64,000 bases of DNA from Isoptericola halotolerans (GCF_013149785.1 NZ_JABEZU010000001.1:930001-994000), one strand, 5' to 3'; counted from the stretch's first letter, positions 11,140 to 20,105 are shown. Notes: generated from the sequence alone by a model not told the origin. Translations and numbers: made by a program.

Positions 11140-11691
11140 ATGACCCACGATCAGCTGCCCGAGGACGCCCTCGCCGTGGTGGACCCGTCCCGGCCGATGG
11201 TGCTCAGGACGCGACGCGTGCGGGCGTTCCTGCTGGCGCTGGCCGCGCTGGTCGGTGTGCTGGTCGGCCTGGTGATGGCCGTCGGCGAGGAGCCCGTCGC
11301 GACCCGGGTCTTCGGCGTCGTCGTCGTGATGCTGTCGCTCTACGCCGTCTGGGTGCTGCTGCGGCAGGCCTTCGTCCAGCAGGCCGAGGTCAGGCTCGAC
11401 GATGCCGGGCTGCACATCGAGGGTCACCCGACGATCGCCTGGCAGGAGATCACCGAGCTGTCCGCGGTCACCGTCAGCGGTCAGCCGATGCTGGGCGTCC
11501 ACGTCGAGGACGAGGACGGCCTCCTCGAACGGTTCCCGGCGAAGACCCGTGCACTGGCTCGCGCCAACCGGAAGCTGGCCGGCACGCCGGTGACCGTCGC
11601 GGTCCGGAACTTCGGTACCGGTGTCGAGGAGCTCGGCGCGGCCGTCGAGGTCTACCGGCGGGCCCACACCGCTGAGACCGAGGGATCGTGA
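11140..11691 (+). CDS. Membrane protein with PH-like C-terminal domain, unknown function
   Basis: The 183-residue protein has a good GAGAGGA site before ATG 11140 and a TAGCAT box at 11104-11109. Two transmembrane helices (about 28-47 and 56-75) are followed by a soluble C-terminal segment. That segment's pattern (VRLDDAGLHIEGHPTIAWQEITELSAVTV) resembles the PH-like or STM3941-type domains of small bacterial membrane proteins. It overlaps the next gene by four bases. Function is unknown. Confidence 0.75.
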   Translation: MTHDQLPEDALAVVDPSRPMVLRTRRVRAFLLALAALVGVLVGLVMAVGEEPVATRVFGVVVVMLSLYAVWVLLRQAFVQQAEVRLDDAGLHIEGHPTIAWQEITELSAVTVSGQPMLGVHVEDEDGLLERFPAKTRALARANRKLAGTPVTVAVRNFGTGVEELGAAVEVYRRAHTAETEGS

Positions 11692-12062
11692 CGCAGGGCG
11701 TCGAGGAGGTCGACCGACCTCCGACGGGTGATCGGGTCGCCGGGTGGGTGCTGTTCGGCGGGCAGGCGGTCCTCGCCGTGGTGCTCAGCTACGGCGGGTA
11801 CTTGTGGTGGGCGCTCGTCGGTTTCGGCTGCTCGGACGACTCGGTCGAGGCCTGCGACGCCCTGGACATCGAGGCGGTCATGGGGTTCTTCGCGATCTTC
11901 CCCTGGGTCGTGCTCGTCGGTGCGCTCGTCTGGCTGATCGTCCGGCTCCGACGTCGGCAGCCCATCTGGTGGGTGCCGCTCGTCGCGGGCACGGTGCCCG
12001 TCGGCGTGCTCGTCCTCGGCCTGGTCGTGCACGTCCTCGGCCTGGTCCTGACGTCGTCGTAG
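11688..12062 (+). CDS. Small three-helix membrane protein, unknown
   Basis: A 124-residue protein starts at GTG 11688, overlapping the upstream stop. Three hydrophobic segments at about 17-35, 55-75 and 90-118 make it an integral membrane protein. A Cys pair (GFGCSDDSVEACDAL) in the first outer loop could form a disulfide. No family is recognised. Translational coupling links it to the PH-like membrane protein. It is convergent with the sulfate-assimilation operon, with only seven bases between stops. Confidence 0.7.
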   Translation: MTQGVEEVDRPPTGDRVAGWVLFGGQAVLAVVLSYGGYLWWALVGFGCSDDSVEACDALDIEAVMGFFAIFPWVVLVGALVWLIVRLRRRQPIWWVPLVAGTVPVGVLVLGLVVHVLGLVLTSS

Positions 12063-12069
12063 GCGACGG

Positions 12070-12777
12070 TCAGCGGGCGGTGCGGTAGCGCTCGACGACC
12101 ACGTCGACCATCTCGTCGGGTGCGGCGGCGTCGGGCAGCAGCAGCGGGCCGGTGGTGACGTCGCCGCCGGCCTTCTCCGCCAGCGTCTGGAAGTAGCCGG
12201 GCGCGATGAGGTAGCTCGCGGTGACCACGCGGGTACCGGGATGCTCGGCTCGCACGGCCGCGACGACGTCGGGCACCCGCGGGGTGGCGTTGGCGATGTA
12301 GCCCACGCTCACCGGGTGCCCGGTGCGCTCGGCGAGCGACGTCCCCATGCGTTCGCAGTCGGCCACCGCGCGGTCGTCGGAGGAGCCGGCGGCGGCGAGG
12401 ACGATGACGTCACCGTCGGCGAGGCCGGCCTCGGTGAGCCGGCGCTCGAGGAGGTCGACGAGCCGCGGGTCCGGGCCGAGCGCTCCGGCGAGGGTCACGT
12501 CGCGGCCCTGGGCCAGCGCCGCGTCGACGTCCTCGCGCAGGTCGACGTGGACGTGGAACCCGGCGGACAGCAGCAGCGGCACGATGACGGTGCGCCCGTC
12601 GCGGAGCCCGTCGAGGCAGGTGGGGACGTCGGGCTGCTGCACGTCGACGAACCCGGCGTGCACCGGCGCCTCGCCGGCGAGGCGGTCGGCGACGGCGTCG
12701 ACCAGGGTGGCGACGGCGCCCGCGCCCACGGGCGAGGAGGTGCCGTGCGAGATCGCGAGGAGGGTCGGTGCGGTCAT
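12070..12777 (-). CDS. Sirohydrochlorin chelatase-like protein (CbiX/SirB family)
   Basis: This 235-residue class-II chelatase-type protein has two half-domains. The N-terminal half holds ISHGTSSPVG, with the metal-binding His near residue 9, and GFVDVQQPDVPTCLD. The C-terminal half holds SVGYIANATPRVPDVV and SYLIAPGYFQTLAEKAGG. ATG 12777 is chosen because the upstream in-frame extension has no family match. It is last in the sir-cysH-cysG operon, so iron insertion for siroheme is the likely role. A cobalt role is possible, but no cobalamin genes are nearby. Confidence 0.88.
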   Translation of the reverse strand: MTAPTLLAISHGTSSPVGAGAVATLVDAVADRLAGEAPVHAGFVDVQQPDVPTCLDGLRDGRTVIVPLLLSAGFHVHVDLREDVDAALAQGRDVTLAGALGPDPRLVDLLERRLTEAGLADGDVIVLAAAGSSDDRAVADCERMGTSLAERTGHPVSVGYIANATPRVPDVVAAVRAEHPGTRVVTASYLIAPGYFQTLAEKAGGDVTTGPLLLPDAAAPDEMVDVVVERYRTAR

Positions 12778-12834
12778 GTCCGCCACGCTACGCGGCGAAA
12801 GCGTTCGCGGGGGTGACACCCGTGTGACGCCCGG

Positions 12835-14094
12835 TCACGACGTGCTCACGGCGTCGTGCCCGGCGGCGTGAGGTTCCCAGTCGGGGCACAGGCGCACGAC
12901 GTCGCCCACCACGGTGACCGCCGGGGGCTGCACCCCGGCTGCGGCGGCACGCCCGGCGATGGTCGCCAGGGTCCCGAGCGTGACGCGCTGCCGCGGGCCG
13001 TACCCGTCCTCCACCACGGCGACCGGGGTCTCGGCGGGGCGACCGGCCGAGACCAGCGCCTCGGCCGTCCGCGCCAGCCGGGTGACGCCCATGAGCAGCA
13101 CCAGCGTGTGATCCGTCCCGCCGGGGACGTCGTCCAGGGCCTCGTGGGCCGTCAGCACGCTGAACCCGGCGGCCACGCCACGGTGCGTCACGGGGATGCC
13201 GACGGCGGCGGGCACCGAGACCGCGGACGTCACGCCGGGCACCACCTCGACCTCGACGCCCGCCGCGCGGCAGGCGGCGACCTCCTCGCCGCCACGGCCG
13301 AACACGTACGGGTCGCCGCCCTTGAGCCGCACCACGTCCCGGCCGGCCCGGGCGTGCTCGACCAGGAGCTCGTTGATGCGCTCCTGCGGTACCGGGTGGT
13401 TGCCGGACGCCTTGCCCACGTCGATCACCTCGACGTCGTCCGCGAGCGTCGTCAGCAGCGACCGCGGTCCGAGCCGGTCCACGACGACGACGTCGGCGCT
13501 CGCCAGGAGCCGGCGCCCGCGGCCGGTGACCAGTCCCGGCGCGCCGGGCCCACCACCGACCAGGGCGACCCGGCCGGGGCGGGTGCCGCCGTCCTCACCC
13601 CGGGAGTCGTCGAGCCGTGCGCGGACGCGCCGCAGCGGCAGCTCGCCGGCCGCCAGGGACGCGGCGACCGCGTCCCGGAGGCGCACGGCGCGGCGGGGGT
13701 CCCGGCCGGCGTGGACCGCGACGGTCACGTCCTCGAGCCGGGTGACCGCCGGCACCCACGCCGAGGCGGCCGCTGCGTCGGAGGCGACGACGCAGAACGT
13801 CCGCGCTGCCTCGGCGTCGGCGGCCACGGCGGTGTCCACGGCCGGGTCACCGGTCGCGGTGTGGACCAGCCAGGCGCCGTCGAGGTCACCGACCGTGTAG
13901 CCGCGGGGCCGGTGCTCGACGGTGCCGTCCGCGACGAGCGCGGCGAGGCCCTCGCTCAGCGCGGGGGCCACGACGCGCACCCGGGCGCCGGCGTCGAGCA
14001 GGCCACGGACCCGGCGTGCGGCGACCGGCCCGCCGCCGACGACGACGACGAGCCGGCCGTGCACGCGCAGGCCGAGGGGGTAGAGGTCGCTCAC
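12835..14094 (-). CDS. cysG: Siroheme synthase: precorrin-2 dehydrogenase / uroporphyrinogen-III methyltransferase fusion
   Basis: A 419-residue bifunctional enzyme makes siroheme precursors from uroporphyrinogen III. The N-terminal Met8p-like NAD domain (about 1-150) has [21 protein letters not shown] and [10 protein letters not shown]. The C-terminal SUMT domain (about 165-405) has [18 protein letters not shown], the SAM-binding [40 protein letters not shown] and LVLLMGV. GTG 14094 is taken as the start because GAGGA lies upstream and the homology begins at once. It supplies the siroheme cofactor to the sulfite reductase of the same operon. Confidence 0.93.
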   Translation of the reverse strand: MSDLYPLGLRVHGRLVVVVGGGPVAARRVRGLLDAGARVRVVAPALSEGLAALVADGTVEHRPRGYTVGDLDGAWLVHTATGDPAVDTAVAADAEAARTFCVVASDAAAASAWVPAVTRLEDVTVAVHAGRDPRRAVRLRDAVAASLAAGELPLRRVRARLDDSRGEDGGTRPGRVALVGGGPGAPGLVTGRGRRLLASADVVVVDRLGPRSLLTTLADDVEVIDVGKASGNHPVPQERINELLVEHARAGRDVVRLKGGDPYVFGRGGEEVAACRAAGVEVEVVPGVTSAVSVPAAVGIPVTHRGVAAGFSVLTAHEALDDVPGGTDHTLVLLMGVTRLARTAEALVSAGRPAETPVAVVEDGYGPRQRVTLGTLATIAGRAAAAGVQPPAVTVVGDVVRLCPDWEPHAAGHDAVSTS

Positions 14095-14122
14095 GACGCT
14101 GATCCTCGCAGGCTCGGACGGC

Positions 14123-15007
14123 TCAGATGTGCAGGCCGCACTCGGACTTGTCCGCACCGGACCAACGACCGGCACGGGCGTCCTCGCCCGGGGCGACACG
14201 ACGGGTGCAGGGCTCGCAGCCGATCGACGGGTACCCGTCGTTCAGGAGCGGGTTGACCGTGAGCCCGTGGGCCAGCGCGTAGCCGACCAGCTCGTCGTCC
14301 GACCAGGCGGCGATGGGGTTGATCTTCACCAGGTTGTTCGACGCGTCCCACGAGACCAGCTCGGCCGAGGCACGCGAGCCGGAGTCGGCACGGCGGACGC
14401 CCGTGGCCCAGGCCTCGTAGCCGGAGAGGATGTCCCTCATGGGTTCGACCTTGCGGATCCGGCAGCAGGCCTCGGGGTCCCGGGCGAACAGGTCGGGGCC
14501 GTAGGCCTCGGCCTGCTGCGCGACGCTGAGCCGCGGACGGACGTCGACGATCGTCACGTCGAGCTGGTGCGCGACCGCGTCGCGGGTGCCCAGCGTCTCC
14601 GCGAAGTGGTAGCCGGTGTCGCCGAACAGGACGTCCACCCAGGGCAGCTGCTCGCTGACGAGCGCGGACAGCACGGAGTCGGTCATGGAGGACGCGACCG
14701 CGAGGGAGTCGCCGAACTGCTCGACGGCCCACGCGATGACGTCGTGCGCGCTCGCCTCGTCCGGCGATCCGATCCCGGACCCGCCCAGCTCGCGCCGCCC
14801 GCGGGCGGCGATCTGGCTCAGCTCGGCGTCCGAGCGACGGCGACGCTCGCGGCCGTCGACACGGGCACGTCGCCGAGCGCGGGACTGCTCCCGCTCGGCC
14901 GCGCGGCGCTTGGCCGCCTCGGCGGCGCCGGCCAGCGAGGAGCTGGCCCCCGCGGGTGCGCCGGTGGCGTTCGGGCCCACCCCGAGGGCGACCGAGACGG
15001 CCGTCAC
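14123..15007 (-). CDS. cysH: Assimilatory adenylyl-sulfate (APS) reductase
   Basis: This 294-residue enzyme reduces adenylyl sulfate to sulfite with thioredoxin. The iron-sulfur cysteines typical of APS (not PAPS) reductases are present: CCRIRKVEPM at about 180 and GCEPCTRRV at about 263-266, with the catalytic SECGLH at the C-terminus. GTG 15007 overlaps the sir stop by four bases. The first 70 residues are Ala/Arg-rich and low in complexity; conserved homology begins around ASAHDVIAWAVEQFG, so the true start could be internal. No sulfate adenylyltransferase genes are seen here. Confidence 0.93.
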   Translation of the reverse strand: MTAVSVALGVGPNATGAPAGASSSLAGAAEAAKRRAAEREQSRARRRARVDGRERRRRSDAELSQIAARGRRELGGSGIGSPDEASAHDVIAWAVEQFGDSLAVASSMTDSVLSALVSEQLPWVDVLFGDTGYHFAETLGTRDAVAHQLDVTIVDVRPRLSVAQQAEAYGPDLFARDPEACCRIRKVEPMRDILSGYEAWATGVRRADSGSRASAELVSWDASNNLVKINPIAAWSDDELVGYALAHGLTVNPLLNDGYPSIGCEPCTRRVAPGEDARAGRWSGADKSECGLHI

Positions 15008-16746
15008 TGCAGCGCCTCCTCGTCGGCCCGGTGCGCCCACTGGGCGAACGTCTCGGTACCGTCCCGGTCCGACTCGTAGCGACGCACGACCCGTTCGACG
15101 TAGTCGGCCAGGTCGGTGGACGGCACCTTGAGCCCGCGCACCGTGCGGCCCAGCTCGGCGGTGTCGCGTCCCTTCTCGACGAGGCCGCCGCCCAGGTGCA
15201 CCTGGAACCCCGGCACCTGCTCGCCGTCGACCGTGATGATCTGGCCCTTGAGGCCGATGTCCGCCGTCTGGATCCGGGCGCACGAGTTGGGGCAGCCGTT
15301 GACGTTGAGGGAGATGGGCCGGCCCAGGCGCGCCTCGACGTCGCCGAGCCGGTCCTCGAGCTCGCCGATGACCCGGGCTGCCGTGTCCTTGGTCTCCACG
15401 ATCGCCAGCTTGCAGTACTCGATGCCGGTGCAGGCGATCGTGGATCGCCGGAACAGGCTGGGCCGGGCCGTCAGGCCGAGCGGCTCCAGGCCCTCGACCA
15501 GCTCGTCCACGCGGTCCGCCGGGACGCCGAGGATGACGACCTTCTGGTGGGCGGTCAGTCGGGCGGCCTCCGCGCCGACCTTCTCGACCAGGTCGGCCAG
15601 GCCCGTCAGCGTGCCGCCGCCGACGCGGCCGACGACGGGAGCGGCCCCGACGTAGAACCGCCCGTCCTTCTGCTCGTGGACGCCCACGTGGTCGCCCGGG
15701 CGGGTGGCCGGTGCCGGCGCGGGGCCGTCCGGGAGCTCGTAGCCGAGGTACTCAGACTGGAGAACTTCCCTGAACTTCTCGGTGCCCCAGTCCTTGAGGA
15801 GGAACTTCAGGCGTGCCTTGTTCCGCAGGCGGCGGTACCCGTAGTCGCGGAAGATCTGGACGACCCCGTGCCAGACGTCGGGCGCCTGCTCGGCGGTGAC
15901 GAACACCCCGAGGCGTTCGCCGAGCCGGGGGTTCGTCGACAGCCCGCCGCCGACCCACAGGTCGAAGCCCGCACCGAGCTCGGGGTGACGGACGCCGACG
16001 AGCGAGATGTCGTTGATCTCGTGCACGACGTCCAGGCTGGGGTGCCCCGTGATCGCCGTCTTGAACTTGCGGGGCAGGTTGGCCAGGTCCGGGTCGCCGA
16101 TGTAGCGCTTCTTGATCTCGAGGATGACCGGCGTCGGGTCGAGGATCTCGTCCGCCGCGACGCCGGCCACGGGGCTGCCGAGGAACGGACGGGGAGAGTC
16201 GCCGCACGCCGTCGTCGTCTCGAGGTTCACGGCGTCGAGGCGGCGCCAGATCTCCGGCATGCTCTCGACCTCGATCCAGTGGTACTGGATGTTCTGCCGG
16301 TCGGTGATGTCGGCGCTGCCCCGGGCGAAGTCGGCCGAGATCTCGCCGAGCACGCGCAGTGCGTTCGCGTCGAGGGCCTGCCCGTCGGTGCGCACGCGGA
16401 GCATGAAGTAGCGGTCCTCGAGCTCGTGCGGCTCCAGGGTGGCGGTGCGGCCGCCGTCGATGCCCGGCTTGCGCTGCGTGTACAGCCCCCACCAGCGGAA
16501 ACGTCCGTGCAGGTCGTCACCGGGGATGGAGTCGAAGCCCTCGTGGGCGTAGATGTTCTCGATCCGCTCGCGCACGGCGAGGGAGTCGGACTCCTGCTTG
16601 AACTCCTCGTTGTGGTTCAGCGGGGTCTTGCCGTCGATCTTCCACTGGCCGTTCGGCCGCGCGGCGCGTGCGGGCCGGGCCGGGCGCTCGGAGCGTGCGG
16701 CGGCAGCGTCGGAGGCCTGTTCGGCGGGGGTGGTCTGCGTCGTCAT
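15004..16746 (-). CDS. sir: Ferredoxin-dependent sulfite reductase (NirA/SirA family)
   Basis: This 580-residue siroheme and 4Fe-4S enzyme reduces sulfite to sulfide. Two homologous halves are visible. The cluster and siroheme ligands are CTGIEYC (about 437-443) and NGCPNSC (about 483-487). The pair LYTQRKPG and TTACGDSPR carries the Tyr and Cys that are crosslinked near the active site in mycobacterial SirA, favouring sulfite over nitrite as substrate. Start ATG 16746 is preceded by GAGGAA. Residues 1-30 are Ala/Arg/Pro-rich. It is the first structural gene after the polycysteine leader peptide, so cysteine-responsive control is expected. Confidence 0.95.
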   Translation of the reverse strand: MTTQTTPAEQASDAAAARSERPARPARAARPNGQWKIDGKTPLNHNEEFKQESDSLAVRERIENIYAHEGFDSIPGDDLHGRFRWWGLYTQRKPGIDGGRTATLEPHELEDRYFMLRVRTDGQALDANALRVLGEISADFARGSADITDRQNIQYHWIEVESMPEIWRRLDAVNLETTTACGDSPRPFLGSPVAGVAADEILDPTPVILEIKKRYIGDPDLANLPRKFKTAITGHPSLDVVHEINDISLVGVRHPELGAGFDLWVGGGLSTNPRLGERLGVFVTAEQAPDVWHGVVQIFRDYGYRRLRNKARLKFLLKDWGTEKFREVLQSEYLGYELPDGPAPAPATRPGDHVGVHEQKDGRFYVGAAPVVGRVGGGTLTGLADLVEKVGAEAARLTAHQKVVILGVPADRVDELVEGLEPLGLTARPSLFRRSTIACTGIEYCKLAIVETKDTAARVIGELEDRLGDVEARLGRPISLNVNGCPNSCARIQTADIGLKGQIITVDGEQVPGFQVHLGGGLVEKGRDTAELGRTVRGLKVPSTDLADYVERVVRRYESDRDGTETFAQWAHRADEEALQ

Positions 16747-16878
16747 CCTGGGGGGTTCCTCGGGTCCTCGGGGGGCGGGACGCGCGACGACGAAGGCTCA
16801 GCAGGGGTGGGCCGAGACCGACGGCGCGCGCCGATGCTCAGGTCCGCAGGTGCGGTGGGGGGCTGAGGTGGGGCGCGA

Positions 16879-16983
16879 TCAGCGACAGGAGCACTGACAG
16901 CTGCACATGCGCGTACGCAGGCAGGGGCGCGCCGACATGTCACGACGGGTGGTCGTGAGGGAGCGGGACGCGGCCGTGGTCAT
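16879..16983 (-). CDS. Cysteine-rich leader peptide (putative attenuator of the sulfate operon)
   Basis: A 34-codon reading frame on the minus strand starts at ATG 16983 and ends at TGA 16879, 132 bases before sir. It begins MTTAASRSLTTTRRD and ends CLRTRMCSCQCSCR, with five cysteines in the last 14 residues, four of them in the last eight. A TAGATT box at 16991-16996 sits seven bases before the ATG, giving a leaderless start. Polycysteine leaderless short ORFs of this kind are described upstream of cysteine-related operons in mycobacteria, where slow translation at Cys codons exposes the downstream ribosome site. Of the 373 bases between sir and the next gene at 17119, this is the only coding element seen. 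Confidence 0.85.
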   Translation of the reverse strand: MTTAASRSLTTTRRDMSARPCLRTRMCSCQCSCR

Positions 16984-17118
16984 ACCGAGGAATCTAACCC
17001 GGGATGCCCAGTGCGCGAAACCCCTCGTCCGCATGCTGGGACCGGCGCCACGGAGTGAGACGGTCGGGGGTCTTCGGCGGTGGCCCGACAGGCGGTGCGC
17101 CGCCGATAGGCTGTCGTC

Positions 17119-17490
17119 ATGGAGTTCCTCTACAACGTTCTCACCGTGCTGCACTTCATCGGATGGGCCATCGTCCTGGGGGGCTACCTCGCTTCCCTGC
17201 GCAGCCCGGGCCTGTACCGCGGGGTCTTCCACGGCGCGGCGACGGCGCTGGTCGCGGGTGTGCTGATGGTCGGCGTCGCGGAGATGGGCGGTGTCTGGGG
17301 CGACGACGGCCCCGACATGGCCAAGATCGGCGTGAAGCTGGTCGTCGCCCTCGTCGTCGCGGTGCTGGCGTTCGTGGCCAAGCGCCAGGGCAGCAAGGCG
17401 GACAACGGCACCGGTGCCGTCGCGCCCGCCCTGAAGCACAGCCTCGGCGTGCTCGTGGTGATCAACATCATCGTCGCCGTCTTCTGGTGA
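17119..17490 (+). CDS. Four-helix membrane protein, conserved in actinobacteria, unknown function
   Basis: The 123-residue protein starts at ATG 17119, six bases after TAGGCT (17107-17112), so it is probably translated without a leader. Four hydrophobic segments are seen: residues 4-25 (LTVLHFIGWAIVLGGYLASL), 34-52, 67-88 and 103-123. A basic, polar loop (AKRQGSKADNG) lies before the last helix. No enzymatic motif is present. It stands alone, divergent from the sulfate operon leader. Confidence 0.75.
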   Translation: MEFLYNVLTVLHFIGWAIVLGGYLASLRSPGLYRGVFHGAATALVAGVLMVGVAEMGGVWGDDGPDMAKIGVKLVVALVVAVLAFVAKRQGSKADNGTGAVAPALKHSLGVLVVINIIVAVFW

Positions 17491-17530
17491 CCCGCCCCGA
17501 CCTGGCGCCCCCGCGAGGCGGGCGGGTCCG

Positions 17531-18013
17531 GTGAGCGCTCTCGGCGAGGTCCTCGTCGGTCTCGCGATCGCCGTGGGGCTGGTCGGCATCATCGTCCAGA
17601 TCCTGCCCGGCAACGCCCTCGTGCTCGGCTCCGTGCTCGTGTGGGCCTGGGTCACGGGTGGCACGACCGCCTGGGTCTGCTTCGCGGTGGCCGCGTTGCT
17701 GATCGTCGTCGCGGAGACGGGTCAGTGGCTCCTGGCAGGACGGCACATGCGCCGCGCCGAGGTGCCCTGGTCGACCCTCGCCGTCGGCGGTCTGGCCGCG
17801 GTGGTGGGCTTCTTCGTGGTCCCGGTGATCGGGCTCTTCCTCTTCTTCACCGCCGCTGTGCTCGTCATGGAGTACCTGCGCCGGCGGGACGGCCGGGCTG
17901 CGTGGCGGGCGACCGTGGCCGCGCTGCAGGCGACAGCCATCACCATCGGGATCCAGCTCCTCGGAGGGCTGGCGGCGACGCTCACCTGGGTGGCCGGGCT
18001 GTTCCTGACCTGA
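17531..18013 (+). CDS. DUF456-family membrane protein
   Basis: A 160-residue, largely hydrophobic protein starts at GTG 17531. The Gly-rich N-terminal helix with IIVQILPGNALVLGSVLVWAW matches the DUF456 pattern, in which LPG and a following Trp-rich helix are typical. Four to five helices are predicted, and the tail after about residue 120 carries RRRDGRAAW before a last helix pair. The family is widespread in actinobacteria with no known function. Confidence 0.8.
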   Translation: MSALGEVLVGLAIAVGLVGIIVQILPGNALVLGSVLVWAWVTGGTTAWVCFAVAALLIVVAETGQWLLAGRHMRRAEVPWSTLAVGGLAAVVGFFVVPVIGLFLFFTAAVLVMEYLRRRDGRAAWRATVAALQATAITIGIQLLGGLAATLTWVAGLFLT

Positions 18014-18050
18014 CACCTGCGGGCACGGCGACGGGTGCGACCATGGGGCC

Positions 18051-18491
18051 GTGCAGATCCTCACCCGGCCCCTCGACGCCCTCGACCCCCGGACCGCGTT
18101 CGGCATCTGGCGGCTGCGCCAGGACGTCTTCGTCGTCGAGCAGCGGTGCGCCTACCCCGACCTCGACGACCGTGACCTCGAGCCCGGCACCCGGCACGTC
18201 GTCCTCGTCGACGACGACCGCGTCGTCGGCACGGCCCGGGTCCTCGACGACGGCGACGTCCAGCGCATCGGTCGCGTGGTGTGCCACCCGGACGTGCGGG
18301 GGAGCGGGGCGTCCGGTGAGCTGATGCGCGCCGCCGTCGACGCCGCGACGCAGGCGGCGCCGTCGTCGGACGTGGTGCTGGGCGCGCAGTCGCCGCTCGT
18401 GGGCTGGTACGCGACGTTCGGCTTCGCTCCCGACGGGCCGGAGTACCTCGAGGACGACATCCCCCACACCCCGATGCGACTGCAGCGCTGA
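18051..18491 (+). CDS. ElaA-like GNAT N-acetyltransferase
   Basis: This 146-residue acetyltransferase starts at GTG 18051. The ElaA-type opening is clear: a FGIWRLRQDVFVVEQRCAYPD block, then DLEPGTRHVV. The acetyl-CoA-binding region is RIGRVVCHPDVRGSGASGELM (about 82-102), and GWYATFGFAPDGPEYLEDDIPHTPM closes the domain. The substrate is unknown. The gene is convergent with the DUF389 gene, leaving nine bases between stops. Confidence 0.87.
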   Translation: MQILTRPLDALDPRTAFGIWRLRQDVFVVEQRCAYPDLDDRDLEPGTRHVVLVDDDRVVGTARVLDDGDVQRIGRVVCHPDVRGSGASGELMRAAVDAATQAAPSSDVVLGAQSPLVGWYATFGFAPDGPEYLEDDIPHTPMRLQR

Positions 18492-18500
18492 CCGGCGGGC

Positions 18501-20105
18501 TCAGCCTGCCGCGGGCAGCCGCTGCGTCACCACGGGGGTGACCACGACCTCGAGCGCGTACGACCCGTCGAGCGCGTCGTCGAGCGCCGACTGCAGGTCG
18601 TCGAGCGGTGGCAGGTCCTCCGACGGGCCCGCCAGCTCGACGACGACGGTGGCCGCGCCGACGTCGACGTTCGTCAGGCCGAGCGCCGAGTCGTCGCCGA
18701 GCCAGTCGCTCACCGTCGCCTGGGCCTCGCGTCCGTCCGCGGAGGTGGTCAGCAGCCCGCCGGTCGTCAGGAGCAGCGGGACCAGGATGATCAGCGCGGC
18801 CGCGACGAACGGTGTCAGGGTGAGCAGCACCCGCCGTCCCCCCTGGCGCAGCCGTTGGGGGTTGGCCAGACCTGCCAGGACGAAGACGACCGAGGCAGAC
18901 AGCACGATCGAGACGAAGTTCGTCGAGAACAGCAGGAGCGCGCCGGCGGCGTCGCCGGGGTGCGACGCCGCGAGGGCGACCCCCACCACCGATAACGGGG
19001 GGACCAGGGCGACGGCGATGGCGACCCCGGCGATCGAGGGGGCGACGCGGCGGTCGACCGTCGCGAACGCGCCGGCCGCCCCGGCGGCTATCGCGACGAG
19101 CATGTCGAGCAGCGTCGGGTTCACCCGCGAGGTGATCTGGCTGTTGGTGTCGAAGGGGACGACGGCGGGCACCCACGAGGCGATGGCGTAGGCGATGACG
19201 ACGGCGGCGGTCGCCCCGGCCACGATGAGCAGCAGCGAGCCGATCGCCCGTCGTGGCCAACCGCTCACCAGCGCCGCGGCGAGCCCGAGGATCGGCGTCA
19301 TCAGCGGTGCGACGAGCATCGCCCCGATGACCACGGCCGTCGAGTCCTGCAGGACGGCGAGGGTGGCGATGCACACGCTCAGCACGAGCATCGACCACCA
19401 GGCCACCTGCTTCGCCGCCCGCTCGGGTCGCTCGAGATAGAGCTGCTCCGCCAGGAGGGTGCGACGCCGGGTCCCGACGTCCACGTGCTCCACCCACCAC
19501 CACAGCAGCTCCGTCAGGGACGGGTAGGCACCGCTGGGTGCCGGCGTGATACCTGCCGCGACCCGGTAGCCGTAGACGAGGGTCACCGCTCCGCCGGCCA
19601 GGGCGGCGAGCCCGAGCGAGACCGTGAACCAGTCCACGACCACGTCCGGCACGGCGATGACCAGCGCGCCCAGGACGAGCCCCACGCCGCCGCCGGCGAA
19701 CCGCGGTGCCCGGCGGTCCCGGTCCCGGCTGAACAGCGCGAGCACCAGGGTCACGAGGCTGCGGAACAGCAGGTAGATCCCACCGAGGAGCAGCGTCGCC
19801 TCGAGGGCGTCGCGGAACGAGAGCAGGAAGACGGCGGCGAGGGCCACCGAGGCCAGCCCCCGCAGCAGGGCTGCCGCGCGCGCCGTCGCCCGTGCGCCGC
19901 GGCGTCCGACGGCGGTCCACAGGTCGTTGCCGCCCGAGACGACCAGCCCGATGCCGACGACGGTCTCGGCCAGGTCGACGGAGATCGCCGGGACGAGGAC
20001 GAGCACGAGGCCCACCGCGACGGCGACCGCGCCTCCGACCGTGGCCGGGTTGGCCAGGCGGGAAGGGTTCCGCAGCAGGTCGGCGCCGCGGGCCACGGGA
20101 TCCAT
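18501..20105 (-). CDS. DUF308/HdeD-like plus DUF389 fusion membrane protein
   Basis: A 534-residue polytopic protein starts at ATG 20105, six bases after TACGGT (20112-20117 on the plus strand), again leaderless. Residues 1-175 form six helices in a pattern like HdeD/DUF308 (VGGAVAVAVGLVLVLVPAISV, ATLLLGGIYLLFRSLV). Residues about 215-430 carry DUF389: YLERPERAAKQVAWWSMLVLS, then STAVVIGAMLVAPLMTPILGL, then APSIAGVAIAVALVPPLSVVGVAL. The C-terminal 90 residues form a soluble domain. DUF389 proteins are usually found without the N-terminal part. Function is unknown. Confidence 0.85.
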   Translation of the reverse strand: MDPVARGADLLRNPSRLANPATVGGAVAVAVGLVLVLVPAISVDLAETVVGIGLVVSGGNDLWTAVGRRGARATARAAALLRGLASVALAAVFLLSFRDALEATLLLGGIYLLFRSLVTLVLALFSRDRDRRAPRFAGGGVGLVLGALVIAVPDVVVDWFTVSLGLAALAGGAVTLVYGYRVAAGITPAPSGAYPSLTELLWWWVEHVDVGTRRRTLLAEQLYLERPERAAKQVAWWSMLVLSVCIATLAVLQDSTAVVIGAMLVAPLMTPILGLAAALVSGWPRRAIGSLLLIVAGATAAVVIAYAIASWVPAVVPFDTNSQITSRVNPTLLDMLVAIAAGAAGAFATVDRRVAPSIAGVAIAVALVPPLSVVGVALAASHPGDAAGALLLFSTNFVSIVLSASVVFVLAGLANPQRLRQGGRRVLLTLTPFVAAALIILVPLLLTTGGLLTTSADGREAQATVSDWLGDDSALGLTNVDVGAATVVVELAGPSEDLPPLDDLQSALDDALDGSYALEVVVTPVVTQRLPAAG

